From an uncultured Clostridia bacterium (GTDB lineage Bacteria > Bacillota > Clostridia > Oscillospirales > Acutalibacteraceae): a stretch of 40,481 bases of DNA. The stretch is from the NCBI GenBank assembly GCA_947625485.1, contig CANQOP010000018.1:1-40481 (forward strand), in the 5' to 3' direction. Numbering within the stretch: the stretch's first letter is position 1; every line of letters begins with the position of its first letter. The notes beneath the pieces were generated by a model. The model did no database searches and was not told the origin of the DNA. It saw nothing but the letters and a program-made list of their open reading frames with translations. The position numbers were made by a program, and so were the translations under genes. This document shows positions 1 to 8,242 of the stretch, one piece after another.

Positions 1-46
1 CTCCTATGATTCTTTATCTAATTCTACCATAGGAGGTCTCTTTTTT
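1..46 (+). terminator. Rho-independent terminator at window edge
   Basis: An 8-bp stem (1-8 with 28-35) is followed by a T-rich run at 37-48. It probably ends a plus-strand transcript that starts left of the window; the gene it serves is not visible. Confidence 0.6.
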
Positions 47-121
47 CTATTGTCCGTTTTTACTGGACTTGTGCATAACGAGATACCCTTTATTTTATAA
101 TTTAAAAATGTGACAGGACTT

Positions 122-175
122 GAAGCCGAGCGTTAAGAAAATCGTCCTGCGGACGATTTTTAGCGAGGAGCGTTT
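122..175. repeat. Palindromic dispersed repeat, copy 1
   Basis: The copy has a GAAGCCGAGCGTTAA left flank, a palindrome AAATCGTCC-TGC-GGACGATTT at 139-159, and a TAGCGAGGAGCGTT right flank. A second copy with the same flanks but a different stem tip lies at 39934-39986. Compensating changes in the stem (CGTCC/GGACG here, CGTTTC/GAAACG there) suggest that the folded form is conserved. No function is assigned. Confidence 0.7.
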
Positions 176-252
176 ATAAATGTTTTAGCTATGATACACG
201 CCCAAACAGGCGAAACATAATTTTTACAAAGCGTTAAATATATCATTTTGAC

Positions 253-280
253 AAAAGGGTATCCGAACGGATACCCTTTT
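253..280 (-). terminator. Terminator of the surface glycan operon
   Basis: A perfect 13-bp stem (253-265 with 268-280) has a 2-nt loop and A/T runs on both sides. It lies 22 bases beyond the stop codon of the glycosyltransferase ending at 303, so it closes the minus-strand operon. It may also work in the other direction. Confidence 0.8.
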
Positions 281-309
281 AAAGCATTTATTTTTAAAGC
301 ATTTATTTA
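280..309. repeat. 15-bp tandem duplication at a gene 3' end
   Basis: Two near-identical 15-bp units, taaagcatttatttt and taaagcatttattta, sit head to tail. The second unit contains the stop codon and last codons of the glycosyltransferase ending at 303. This is probably a slippage duplication. Confidence 0.7.
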
Positions 310-1244
310 CTTATTTTCTCTATTGATTCAATAAGATACCTTTGTTTCTTGAAAACAAGATTTACGAGCAGGGAGAGATACTTGATTATTATTGTGAGAA
401 TGGCAAATACGCCGAAAAACGCACCTGTCAGAACGAGCATAGTCGTCGTAAATCCGGGCACAGGGTGTCCGAGAGCAAAAACAAGAATAGTGTAAATTCC
501 TATTCCCACTGTCGCAAGTATCATAATAAGCGTAAGTATCATAGACGCACGGTATCCGACGTCTGTAAACAAAATCAGGCTGTCGAGCGCTGTTTCACGG
601 CGCAAATCGCCGTTTATCTTTGCTCCCGTTGTCCTATTATTACTTATCGCGTCATAGTGCACGGTATCTATCTTTAGTCCGCAGTTAGCATAAAGCGCCT
701 TTCTGTACGGTATAGTTTTGCTCAGCGAATGAACTCGGTTTATCGCACGCCTTGACAAAATCCTGAACGACTCGGTTGACAGCTTGTACTGTGTTTTGGC
801 GTTGCGGTTAAAAAGCCTGTAAAACATTTTTGAACTAAAGCGCTTTTTACTGTTATTCGCCGCCGCAACGATATCGTATCCCTTAAGAGAGTGAAAATAT
901 ATATCCGTGACTACAGACATATCATAGTCAATCACATCACTGTCAAATTCATACACAAAATCGCCTATTGACAAATCGACGCCCGCGTTCATTGACATTT
1001 CAAGTCCCTGATAAACTCCCATATTCACAATGCTTAACGGGCAGTCAAGCGAGTTGTTGCCAAATTCTCTTATAATCTTCGCGCTGTCATCACAGGATGC
1101 GTCGTTCACGCAGATTATCTCATATTTTACAAAAGTCTTTGACAAGGTTTCGTTCACCTTTGTGAGAAAGTCTTTTATGGTATTCTCGCTGTTACGGACA
1201 TAAACAACGGCGGAAATAAAGTTTTTTTCTTTGTCGTTAACCAT
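303..1244 (-). CDS. GT2 family glycosyltransferase, membrane-anchored (GtrB/DPM1-like)
   Basis: The 313-residue protein has an N-terminal GT-A domain. Visible marks are the nucleotide-binding start (VVYVRNSENTI, CVNDASCDDS) and an acidic metal motif FDSDVIDYD near residue 100. Two hydrophobic segments at about 233-257 and 268-292 are followed by a basic tail, the usual shape of polyprenyl-phosphate glycosyltransferases of the GtrB/DPM1 group. Such enzymes move a sugar from a nucleotide donor to a lipid carrier on the inner face of the membrane. The substrate cannot be told from sequence. It is the last gene of the minus-strand glycan cluster, overlaps the preceding oxidoreductase by 8 bases, and has a GAGGTG ribosome site before its ATG. 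A terminator follows. Confidence 0.85.
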   Translation of the reverse strand: MVNDKEKNFISAVVYVRNSENTIKDFLTKVNETLSKTFVKYEIICVNDASCDDSAKIIREFGNNSLDCPLSIVNMGVYQGLEMSMNAGVDLSIGDFVYEFDSDVIDYDMSVVTDIYFHSLKGYDIVAAANNSKKRFSSKMFYRLFNRNAKTQYKLSTESFRILSRRAINRVHSLSKTIPYRKALYANCGLKIDTVHYDAISNNRTTGAKINGDLRRETALDSLILFTDVGYRASMILTLIMILATVGIGIYTILVFALGHPVPGFTTTMLVLTGAFFGVFAILTIIIKYLSLLVNLVFKKQRYLIESIEKISK

Positions 1245-2361
1245 TTTTTAACACCTCGTCAAGATCATATACTGTGTTAATTTTTCCCGACAGCACCGAA
1301 ACAAAGGTTGGGATGTCGCTGTATTTTTTAATTACCGTCGGGCGCGAATCATCAATTTCGGACGCCTTTAATATGGGCTTCATTGAGAACAGGGACGAAA
1401 CGTACTCGAACTTTAAGCTGTCCTTCAGATACTTCTTAGCGAGGTTTGACATAAAAGGCCATGCGCTCTGCGGTTTTGCGGGACAGTCGTTGCAGTTTCC
1501 GAGCTTTAACGGAGAGCAGAAGCCGTCGCTTTCCTGCTGGCACGGAAATGTCGGTACTGCGTCATAGCTTGTCATATGCGGTGTAAATGTAACCGAGGTA
1601 AGCGAATGGAGTCCCGTTTTGCCGAACGGCATAATTGAGAAAAACGGTCCGTCCATAACAGTAATACCCGTGTTTTTGAACTCCTCGGAGACAGTACAAA
1701 GAATGATTTCGCAAAGCTCGTACTTTATCTTAAACGGCTCAAGTGAAAGCTTGCTCAGTATCTGGTTTACACTCGCATAGGTTGCGTTTAGCAAAAATCC
1801 CGTATTGTATTCTGAACCGTCCGAAAGTCTTACGCAATATTCTCCTCCCGTTTTTTCAATATCAGTAATATTGGAATTGTATTTTATCGTGATATTGTTG
1901 TACTTCCCAATTTCCTCAAGAAAATAATTCTTTAATATCTGTGCGTCGTAGGTATATTCCTTTGTAAGAAATGCTCCGTCGCACATTCCGTCTTTAAAAT
2001 ATTTTGAAAGAGGCGCTTCCTCGCACATTATGTTTGCGTCCTTACAGAATTTTCTAAACTGTTCGGCATTCGTCCAGCTAAAATTTGCACTTGTCGCATA
2101 CACCTGGTCAAAACTGCTGTGAACGCAAAAGCCGTAGTCCTCGTTAAAACGGTCAAAATATCCTCTTGACTTAACCGCTGTCGAAATCGAACGCGGATAA
2201 TGATAACCCATATGCACTCTCGCCTGATTAATATATGTGGCTCGCCTGAACGCCCCACTGTCACACTCAAGCACAAGTACGTTCTGAGAGAGCTTTGCGC
2301 AGAACAGCGCGGAATAAAGTCCGTAAAGCCCTGCTCCTATAATAATTTTATCATATTTCAA
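1237..2361 (-). CDS. FAD-dependent oxidoreductase (DAO-like)
   Basis: The 374-residue protein opens with a Rossmann FAD-binding motif (IIGAGLYGLYSA, residues 6-17) and then a patch resembling DAO-family or UDP-galactopyranose-mutase-like flavoproteins (NQARVHMGYHYPRS). The start codon is TTG, preceded by GAGGAG. It contains a cysteine-rich insertion (CQQESDGFCSPLKLGNCNDC) near residue 275-295 that could bind a metal or be redox active; that is inference. It lies between a polytopic GT-C-like protein and a GT2 enzyme, so it may modify a sugar or the lipid-linked glycan. No specific substrate can be named. Confidence 0.75.
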   Translation of the reverse strand: MKYDKIIIGAGLYGLYSALFCAKLSQNVLVLECDSGAFRRATYINQARVHMGYHYPRSISTAVKSRGYFDRFNEDYGFCVHSSFDQVYATSANFSWTNAEQFRKFCKDANIMCEEAPLSKYFKDGMCDGAFLTKEYTYDAQILKNYFLEEIGKYNNITIKYNSNITDIEKTGGEYCVRLSDGSEYNTGFLLNATYASVNQILSKLSLEPFKIKYELCEIILCTVSEEFKNTGITVMDGPFFSIMPFGKTGLHSLTSVTFTPHMTSYDAVPTFPCQQESDGFCSPLKLGNCNDCPAKPQSAWPFMSNLAKKYLKDSLKFEYVSSLFSMKPILKASEIDDSRPTVIKKYSDIPTFVSVLSGKINTVYDLDEVLKNG

Positions 2362-2376
2362 GAGCTACAACTCCTC

Positions 2377-4419
2377 TCAGCCGCCTACAGAGGGAAACAG
2401 CTTTTTCTCGTTGGCGTAGGTAGATTTATTCGTCACCTCGTAAACGGTATAGTAACCGTAATAATCATAAACTGCTGCGAGGCCGTATCTTTCGGAGAAA
2501 TCCTTCCTCAGCTCATTCGGAGCACACACTACATAATCGGGCATAATGTAGTTATCCGTTATCTCAATTAACGCGTTTGGGTCGTCCTGCATCGTTGTGG
2601 GAGGCGTATATGTTCTAAGTCCCGTATAAGGACCGAAAGTAAACGGATCTCCAGAATTTGAGCAGAAGAATACTGTCGGATCGGGATTTTTCTGAGTTAC
2701 CGCTTTTTCAATCTCCTCAACATCTACAGGCTTTGTGAGATAGGACTCATACACTATTGTCGGTGTAAATCGTTCCAGGTATTTTTTTTCGCCCGTTGTT
2801 ATCATAATTGAAGCGACGCACAAAATTACCGTTGCAAAATTTATAACAAAGCTGCGCGATATTTTTGCGTAATTATCAGTTGCCGCTTGTTGTTCGATTA
2901 AAAGGTCAGATTTTGAATATGCCGACATACTGCACGCCAATGCACTAATAAAGAGTATCAGCATAACATAGGTTTCGCAATGGTAACGCGCGTCAATAAA
3001 GCCGACTATAGAAATTTCGCAGAACTTTGCCGCATATATTAACACACATATGCCCGCACTTATAAGCAGCTTTTTATGGCTTTTTACATATCCTTTTAAT
3101 CCGTCGTTATGGATAAATTTTACCAGCAGAATAATAATCCATGCTATCAACAGAACAAAAATAAAAACGGAAATACACATTAAAAAACCGTACTGTCCCA
3201 CATATTTCAGTTTGTAGTCAAAAAGCTGCTTAAACCATTCGCCGAAGTTGTTAAAAATCGTCTGGGGCGTATATCCGCTTGAATAATATCTCTGCGGAAT
3301 TGACGGTATCGTCATCCACATTGTGCCGCCGTTGTCGCTTATCCATAGCTTGCCGAAGTTTAACAGCGAGAAAATTATCCACGGAGACGTCGGAATAAGC
3401 ATTCCGACTGTATATTTTGCAGTATTTTTAATTCGTCTGCCTTTCTGTGAGAAAACGAACACCGCAACAAAACACAAGCAAGCGGCGGCTAGTGCGTCGA
3501 AACGGCACACAATAGCGGCTCCCGCGCCTACTCCTGCAAGAACTGCGCTTTTTGTGCTGATCTTCGGCAAATTGAGAATATAATATGTCAAAATTAATAT
3601 GCAGAGAACAGTAAGCGGAATGCTTCTTGCGGCGCGCATCTCGGTAAGATAATGGTCATTTGTAAGCATAAACGCAGCGGCAAGAACCGAAGGGTACGGG
3701 GTTTTAAAGTGCTTTACCGATATTTTATAAAGCATAAGGCAGGTTACGCCGACAATCACAATATTTATTATTGTTCCGCTGTATATTTTAAGTCCCGTAA
3801 GCTCGTTAACTATTGCTATAAGCGTCGGGTAAAGATAAGGAAAGGATACTCCGAGGCTGGTATCTACAATATACTGTCTTTGTGTATCGACATTGTAAAA
3901 ATCGTGGAATATTGTCTTACTTATGTCAAAATACGAGAAGGAATCGGGAGAAAACAAATCGTAAACGTAAAAGCTGTACTCAACCGCGAAAAGTATTAAA
4001 AGAAGAATTAACGCGGAGCAAACGTGTTTTCCCCTATCCCGAATCGGAAAGACAAAGCCAAAATACAGAAAAATAAAAAACAAAATAAAAGCAATGCAGT
4101 AAAAGACAGTTGATTGCTGAGCGTCTATCACATAGCTTAAAAGCAAAACAACAGGAAAAAGCATTGCCGCTGCTTTCATTTTATAATTACCCTTAAGCGA
4201 CGACGGAATCAAACACTTGAACAAAAGCAGAGCAATAACGCCGAATACAATACCCAGCAAAACGCTTGTAAAAATATAGTTCCCGCCCGGGTTATATGCC
4301 TGAAACGACGCAAGAACAAGGGAAGGCATAAGTATAATCGAAAGATACAGTAGTTTCTCGCCCATACTTTTCTGTATAAGCCTGTTTAAAAAACCGTTTT
4401 TTGTGTTTACATTTTCCAT
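2377..4419 (-). CDS. Polytopic membrane protein, GT-C (ArnT/PMT-like) glycosyltransferase candidate
   Basis: The 680-residue protein has about a dozen hydrophobic segments and a soluble C-terminal tail of about 130 residues. After the early transmembrane segments comes the acidic motif SPDSFSYFD, of the kind found in the first outer loop of GT-C enzymes, which use polyprenyl-phosphate sugars as donors. I chose the ATG at 4419, with CAGGTG seven bases upstream, over an upstream ATG at 4455 that has no ribosome site. With two GT2 enzymes of the lipid-carrier type as neighbours, the natural reading is that they load sugar onto a lipid carrier and this protein transfers it outside the membrane. 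An EPS or lipid-flipping role is possible instead. Confidence 0.7.
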   Translation of the reverse strand: MENVNTKNGFLNRLIQKSMGEKLLYLSIILMPSLVLASFQAYNPGGNYIFTSVLLGIVFGVIALLLFKCLIPSSLKGNYKMKAAAMLFPVVLLLSYVIDAQQSTVFYCIAFILFFIFLYFGFVFPIRDRGKHVCSALILLLILFAVEYSFYVYDLFSPDSFSYFDISKTIFHDFYNVDTQRQYIVDTSLGVSFPYLYPTLIAIVNELTGLKIYSGTIINIVIVGVTCLMLYKISVKHFKTPYPSVLAAAFMLTNDHYLTEMRAARSIPLTVLCILILTYYILNLPKISTKSAVLAGVGAGAAIVCRFDALAAACLCFVAVFVFSQKGRRIKNTAKYTVGMLIPTSPWIIFSLLNFGKLWISDNGGTMWMTIPSIPQRYYSSGYTPQTIFNNFGEWFKQLFDYKLKYVGQYGFLMCISVFIFVLLIAWIIILLVKFIHNDGLKGYVKSHKKLLISAGICVLIYAAKFCEISIVGFIDARYHCETYVMLILFISALACSMSAYSKSDLLIEQQAATDNYAKISRSFVINFATVILCVASIMITTGEKKYLERFTPTIVYESYLTKPVDVEEIEKAVTQKNPDPTVFFCSNSGDPFTFGPYTGLRTYTPPTTMQDDPNALIEITDNYIMPDYVVCAPNELRKDFSERYGLAAVYDYYGYYTVYEVTNKSTYANEKKLFPSVGG

Positions 4420-4464
4420 TTTTATCACCTGATAAATTTTATACGATTCTGACATATATCGGCT

Positions 4465-5259
4465 CTACTTAGGATTGTAAGCGCCGAATAAATTTTTAAA
4501 CAATATTTTCATAAGCTGCGCATTACCCTTAAACGGACTTATTTTTGTAGGAGTTTTTTCATTTTTCGGGTATGCCCTTGTAACAGGTATTTCACACGCC
4601 CTGAGTCCGAGCCTTGTGGCTCTTACAGATAAATACGCAAGCAGCTCGTAGGTTTGGAATACATCACGGTAAATCTGAAGCTGCGGGTGAGTTATATATT
4701 TCCTTGAATATGCCCGGTAGGCGTTAGTCGTATCGGTAAACCGCTTGCGCGCGGTAAGCGATATCACGGGGGCGTGAATAAGGCGAACAGATACAAGACG
4801 CGTAATAGGAGTGTTTATCGCGCGTCCGCCCTTTATAAAACGCGAGCCCTGCACAAAATCGAAACCGATTTCAAGCTTTTCAATAAATCGCGGTATGTCC
4901 TCGATAGAGTCTTTATTATTGCCGTCAATCGTGATAAATCCGTCGTAACCTCTTCTTTCTGCCCACCAGAAACCCATTCTGAGTTGGGCTCCCTGTTTCC
5001 CCTTATCCTGCTTAGTTAGCAGAGTGTTTACTCCGAGAGATCTGAGCAGGCTCTCCTCGGTACAGCCGTCCTTAGAGCCGCCGTCGCATATTATTATATC
5101 GCAAAGTTCGTGAACACCTGCGTTCTTAGCCCTTAAAAGCTCATTTTTTATTCTGTCTCCCTCGTTAATTATCGGGATTAAAACGCAGTAACGGCTTTTC
5201 TTAGGGGCGTATTCGTCGCAGGAAAACTCAGGCACACCGTCTTGCCTTTCAAAAATCAT
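4465..5259 (-). CDS. GT2 family glycosyltransferase (soluble DPM1-like)
   Basis: The 264-residue GT-A protein has LIPIINEGDRI at residues 28-38, IIICDGGSKDG at about 56-66, and FITIDGNNKDS as the likely metal-binding region (DGNNKD in place of a simple DXD). It lacks C-terminal membrane helices, unlike the GT2 enzyme ending at 303. The start is supported by GGAGGT. Its first codon overlaps the stop of the upstream TIM-barrel gene by 4 bases, so the two are translationally coupled. The probable role is to make a polyprenyl-phosphate sugar or to add a residue to a lipid-linked glycan. Confidence 0.82.
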   Translation of the reverse strand: MIFERQDGVPEFSCDEYAPKKSRYCVLIPIINEGDRIKNELLRAKNAGVHELCDIIICDGGSKDGCTEESLLRSLGVNTLLTKQDKGKQGAQLRMGFWWAERRGYDGFITIDGNNKDSIEDIPRFIEKLEIGFDFVQGSRFIKGGRAINTPITRLVSVRLIHAPVISLTARKRFTDTTNAYRAYSRKYITHPQLQIYRDVFQTYELLAYLSVRATRLGLRACEIPVTRAYPKNEKTPTKISPFKGNAQLMKILFKNLFGAYNPK

Positions 5260-6032
5260 CCCAGTACCTCCGCAATGTATTTTATGATTTCCTTTACCCT
5301 GCCAACATCGTTTTTATTTCCCATTTCGATTGAAATGAATTTGTTATAACTGAAAGTTTTAAGCTCTTTATGCAGATTTCGTCTCTCAATCGGGGCAAGG
5401 TGAGGCTCTGAGATATGTATATGATTAACGAGTTTAATATTGTCCCTGACAATATCAAGTGACTCGTTATTGTATATTACAGTTCCGAGGTCGACATTCA
5501 CAGAAACACCGGCGCTGTCCGTTCTTCGGCAAATGTCAAACGCCTCTTCTGTTGTATTCATAAAATTAGTATTATATATTTTCGGATTCGCTTCAAGAGC
5601 AAGCGATGTTCTGCACTGAGCCGCATAATCCCCTATCTCGGCAAAAAAAGCAAGCGCAGACGGAACATAACTCTCGTCGGGAATAACTCTGTTCTTCGGA
5701 CAGCCAAAAACAAGATTCCCGCAGCCTGCCGCATATGCAAAATCGACAGCCTTTTTCGTGTAGTCGATAAGCTCACGTCTTTCAGAGTTTGTTCCGAAAA
5801 TGCTCTGAGTTTTTCCGAACCATATCGACTGCATTGATGATATTCTGAGTCCGTAATTCTCATAAAGCCGTTTTGAAAATTCCTTTATATCCGATATTTT
5901 GTCGTATGGATTTTCGGGAAAAAGCCTCGTAGGCGCAATTTCAAGTCCGCAAAATCCGCTCTCCTGCAAAAACCGGTACATCTCGGAATCGTTTTCCGCT
6001 CCCCAAGCTATATTTGAAATTGAAAGTTTCAT
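5256..6032 (-). CDS. Sugar phosphate isomerase/epimerase-like TIM-barrel protein
   Basis: The 258-residue protein fits the xylose-isomerase-like TIM-barrel family (AP_endonuc_2 superfamily). Visible marks are the N-terminal strand (ISNIAWG), a central ALEANP segment with the metal-site Glu, SVNVDLGTV with an Asp, HIHISEPHL with two His and a Glu, and a C-terminal FISIEMG with a further Glu. These are the positions where the family holds its divalent metal, so the protein is probably active. It could isomerise or epimerise a sugar for the glycan cluster, or act on inositol- or keto-sugar intermediates. AAAGGA precedes the ATG. Confidence 0.8.
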   Translation of the reverse strand: MKLSISNIAWGAENDSEMYRFLQESGFCGLEIAPTRLFPENPYDKISDIKEFSKRLYENYGLRISSMQSIWFGKTQSIFGTNSERRELIDYTKKAVDFAYAAGCGNLVFGCPKNRVIPDESYVPSALAFFAEIGDYAAQCRTSLALEANPKIYNTNFMNTTEEAFDICRRTDSAGVSVNVDLGTVIYNNESLDIVRDNIKLVNHIHISEPHLAPIERRNLHKELKTFSYNKFISIEMGNKNDVGRVKEIIKYIAEVLG

Positions 6033-6068
6033 AAAATATGTCCTTTAAAATTCAGTATTTAGAAGAAT

Positions 6069-6998
6069 TTAAGTATAATCAATACTTTCACGCCGAATAA
6101 ACCTTACAATATCACGCATTACCTCTTGCTTTGAGAATATATATCCGTTATTTCCGCCAAACAGCGGCGCATACTTCGTTCTAAAATCATAAAGCGGAGG
6201 ATTTTCGGAAATTTCATTAAAAAAGCTCTCGCCTTTTATCTCCCTGTAAATATCGCCTGTGCAAATCGGCTCGACAGCCATATTCACAAGACGCAAGTTA
6301 TTATCTATAATTATTTTAATATGCTCCCAAAGTCTTTCAAGGTTGTAAAACTGAAAAACACCTCTGCTGTCTGTAAAATTGAGAGCCGAAAAACCGACCT
6401 TTAAAAAGGCTTCCTTAACAGCTTTTCTCTCATTTTCGCAGCAGTTCAGCTTAAAAAATCCGTTATCCTGCTTTTTGTAGCTTTTCGCAATAAGAGAATT
6501 TTTCAAGGAAAGCTCCGAATATTTCTTTTCGTTTAACATCGAGGGAATTATATTTATCATATCAAAGATAAAATTCTTCTTAATATTTTTTCCGAAAAGC
6601 CCCGGGAGTCTTACTATGTGGCAGTTTTTAATATTATCTCTTACCCATTGTTCCAGACGATAGCGGTTCAGTCCGTATGGATGTAAATTATCGGTGTCTA
6701 TCGGGGTGTCCTCGTCAGCATTGTTCGGATTTTTATATACGTCAATTGTAGAAATCAGCACAAGCCTTTTCGGGTTTATTTTAATTATATTATCAATAGC
6801 GTTGTTTATTATCGCCATATCGCCTTCAGGGTCGTTATTTGCGAGAAATTTCTCTGCCCTCACACCGCTGTAAACGCATAAATCAGGGTTTGTGTCAAAC
6901 GCGTCCTCAATATTTTTTGAATTAAATCTGCCGTCGAACTCGTGAGACACAGATATATTCGAGCCGACAAAGCCTGTGTATCCTACAACAATATCCAT
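6069..6998 (-). CDS. NAD-dependent epimerase/dehydratase-like SDR
   Basis: The 309-residue extended SDR protein has the cofactor motif GYTGFVGSN at residues 6-14 and the STIDVY strand near 83-88. The catalytic position reads YGLNR (Tyr108, Arg112): the usual YxxxK lysine is replaced by arginine. Function may therefore be altered or weakened, or this may be a substrate-specific variant. It is the first gene of the glycan cluster, with AAGGA before the ATG and a consensus promoter about 50 bases upstream. It probably supplies a modified nucleotide sugar or reduces a precursor. Confidence 0.75.
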   Translation of the reverse strand: MDIVVGYTGFVGSNISVSHEFDGRFNSKNIEDAFDTNPDLCVYSGVRAEKFLANNDPEGDMAIINNAIDNIIKINPKRLVLISTIDVYKNPNNADEDTPIDTDNLHPYGLNRYRLEQWVRDNIKNCHIVRLPGLFGKNIKKNFIFDMINIIPSMLNEKKYSELSLKNSLIAKSYKKQDNGFFKLNCCENERKAVKEAFLKVGFSALNFTDSRGVFQFYNLERLWEHIKIIIDNNLRLVNMAVEPICTGDIYREIKGESFFNEISENPPLYDFRTKYAPLFGGNNGYIFSKQEVMRDIVRFIRRESIDYT

Positions 6999-7048
6999 AT
7001 TTTTATCCTTGTTTAGTTTTATTTTTTATGTTTTTTGCTATTTATTTT

Positions 7049-7077
7049 AGTATACACCAATATATCCCGTGTGTCAA
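7049..7077 (-). promoter_or_regulatory. Sigma-A promoter of the surface glycan operon
   Basis: On the minus strand, TTGACA (7077-7072) is followed after exactly 17 bases by TATACT (7054-7049). It is correctly placed for the gene starting at 6998. Confidence 0.8.
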
Positions 7078-7151
7078 TTTATAAGCTGTTTCCATAAACA
7101 TTTTCTTTGCTCGCCGCACGTTGCTTTGCTGCGGACTGCAAATAAATTATT

Positions 7152-7217
7152 AAGACCACCCTCTCTGATATGCTCCCTGTCAAGTAGATAGGGAGCATAT
7201 CATCTGAAGGTGGTCTT
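7152..7217. terminator. Long near-perfect palindrome, probable terminator
   Basis: AAGACCACC (7152-7160) pairs with GGTGGTCTT (7209-7217), and inside that GATATGCTCCCT pairs with AGGGAGCATATC around a short loop. It lies just past the stop of the helicase loader at 7236, so it can end that operon. At 66 bases with a two-part stem it is longer than other terminators here and could derive from a mobile element end. Confidence 0.65.
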
Positions 7218-7235
7218 TTCGTTTGCATAAAAAAG

Positions 7236-8231
7236 CTATAAATTGCTTTTCATTATTCTAATGTCCCTGCCAAAGAAATCGAGGCGCTTTGCTTCACCCG
7301 ATATTCTTGAGATAAAGCGCTGGGTATACAAGCCTTCAAGCTCCTTTAGAGATAAATTAGTGTTCACAATAAACGGTTTACCCGAGAGTAGTCGGGCGTT
7401 AAACACATTATACACCGCCTGAGAGGAGAATTGGTTTGAAAACTCTGTTCCCAAATCATCAATTATGAGCAAGTCACATTCCTCGATAGTATCCATAACA
7501 GAGGTTTCAGGCTTATAGCGCGAGAATTGCTCTTTTTCAAGCTGAGAAAGCAGCTTAGGAGTTGATATGTAAACTACGCCGTAGCCCTTCTTTATCACCT
7601 CGTTAGCGATACTCAGACTTAAGTGAGTTTTTCCGAGACCCGTGAGTCCGCGCATAAAAATATTTTCTGATTTAAGGCTAAAATGTTCGGCGTAATCCTT
7701 GCAATATTTCAGTATAATACACATTTGCTCATACGAGGAACGCGGATAGCCCTCCTCGACTTCCCTACTGTAGTAATCCAGGCTGAAATCATCAAAAGTG
7801 CACAAGCTGAGCTTTGAATGGCTGTTTAGCTCTGCGCAAGCCGTCTCTATCATTGCGCGCCTTAGACAGTCGCACATAACTGTACGGTTTTCGTACTCGA
7901 TGTACCCCGTGTCGTTACATTTTTCGCAGAAATATTTTGGCTCCATATCCCGTCGGGTGTATCCTTTGGTGTTGAGCAGCTTTTCGAGGTCGCTTTGCAA
8001 AGCAAGACTGCGTGCTTTCAGCTTTTCAAGTTCAAACTTCACATCGCCTCCACCAACAACGGCTCTGCCCGCTTTAATACCGCAGTCCACTATCGCTTTT
8101 TCAAATTCATCCGCCTTCGGAAGCTCCTCGAAAATTTTTTCTCTGCGCAAATCAGCAGCGCGTTCCGCCGAGAGTCTGCGCTCACGAATTATGTTATTTG
8201 CGGCTTTTATTACTTCGTTACTATATCCCAT
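7236..8231 (-). CDS. DnaC/DnaI-type replicative helicase loader ATPase
   Basis: The 331-residue protein has an N-terminal helical domain, a four-cysteine zinc site (Cys102, Cys105, Cys120, Cys122), and an AAA+ ATPase core. The Walker A motif is at about 195-202 (GLTGLGKT) and the Walker B at about 254-260 (LLIIDDLG). This is the arrangement of DnaC/DnaI-like loaders, which place the replicative helicase on DNA at the origin or at restarted forks. It lies 11 bases after the DnaD-domain gene, a common Firmicute pair. GAGGT precedes the start. It could equally be called IstB-like by similarity, but no transposase is nearby and the DnaD neighbour favours replication. Confidence 0.9.
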   Translation of the reverse strand: MGYSNEVIKAANNIIRERRLSAERAADLRREKIFEELPKADEFEKAIVDCGIKAGRAVVGGGDVKFELEKLKARSLALQSDLEKLLNTKGYTRRDMEPKYFCEKCNDTGYIEYENRTVMCDCLRRAMIETACAELNSHSKLSLCTFDDFSLDYYSREVEEGYPRSSYEQMCIILKYCKDYAEHFSLKSENIFMRGLTGLGKTHLSLSIANEVIKKGYGVVYISTPKLLSQLEKEQFSRYKPETSVMDTIEECDLLIIDDLGTEFSNQFSSQAVYNVFNARLLSGKPFIVNTNLSLKELEGLYTQRFISRISGEAKRLDFFGRDIRIMKSNL

Positions 8232-8242
8232 AACGTTACCTC

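Noticed and set aside
7236..8231. Call of the ATPase as IstB of an IS21 element
   Set aside because: It has a zinc site and a DnaD partner, and no IstA transposase or inverted repeats are near.
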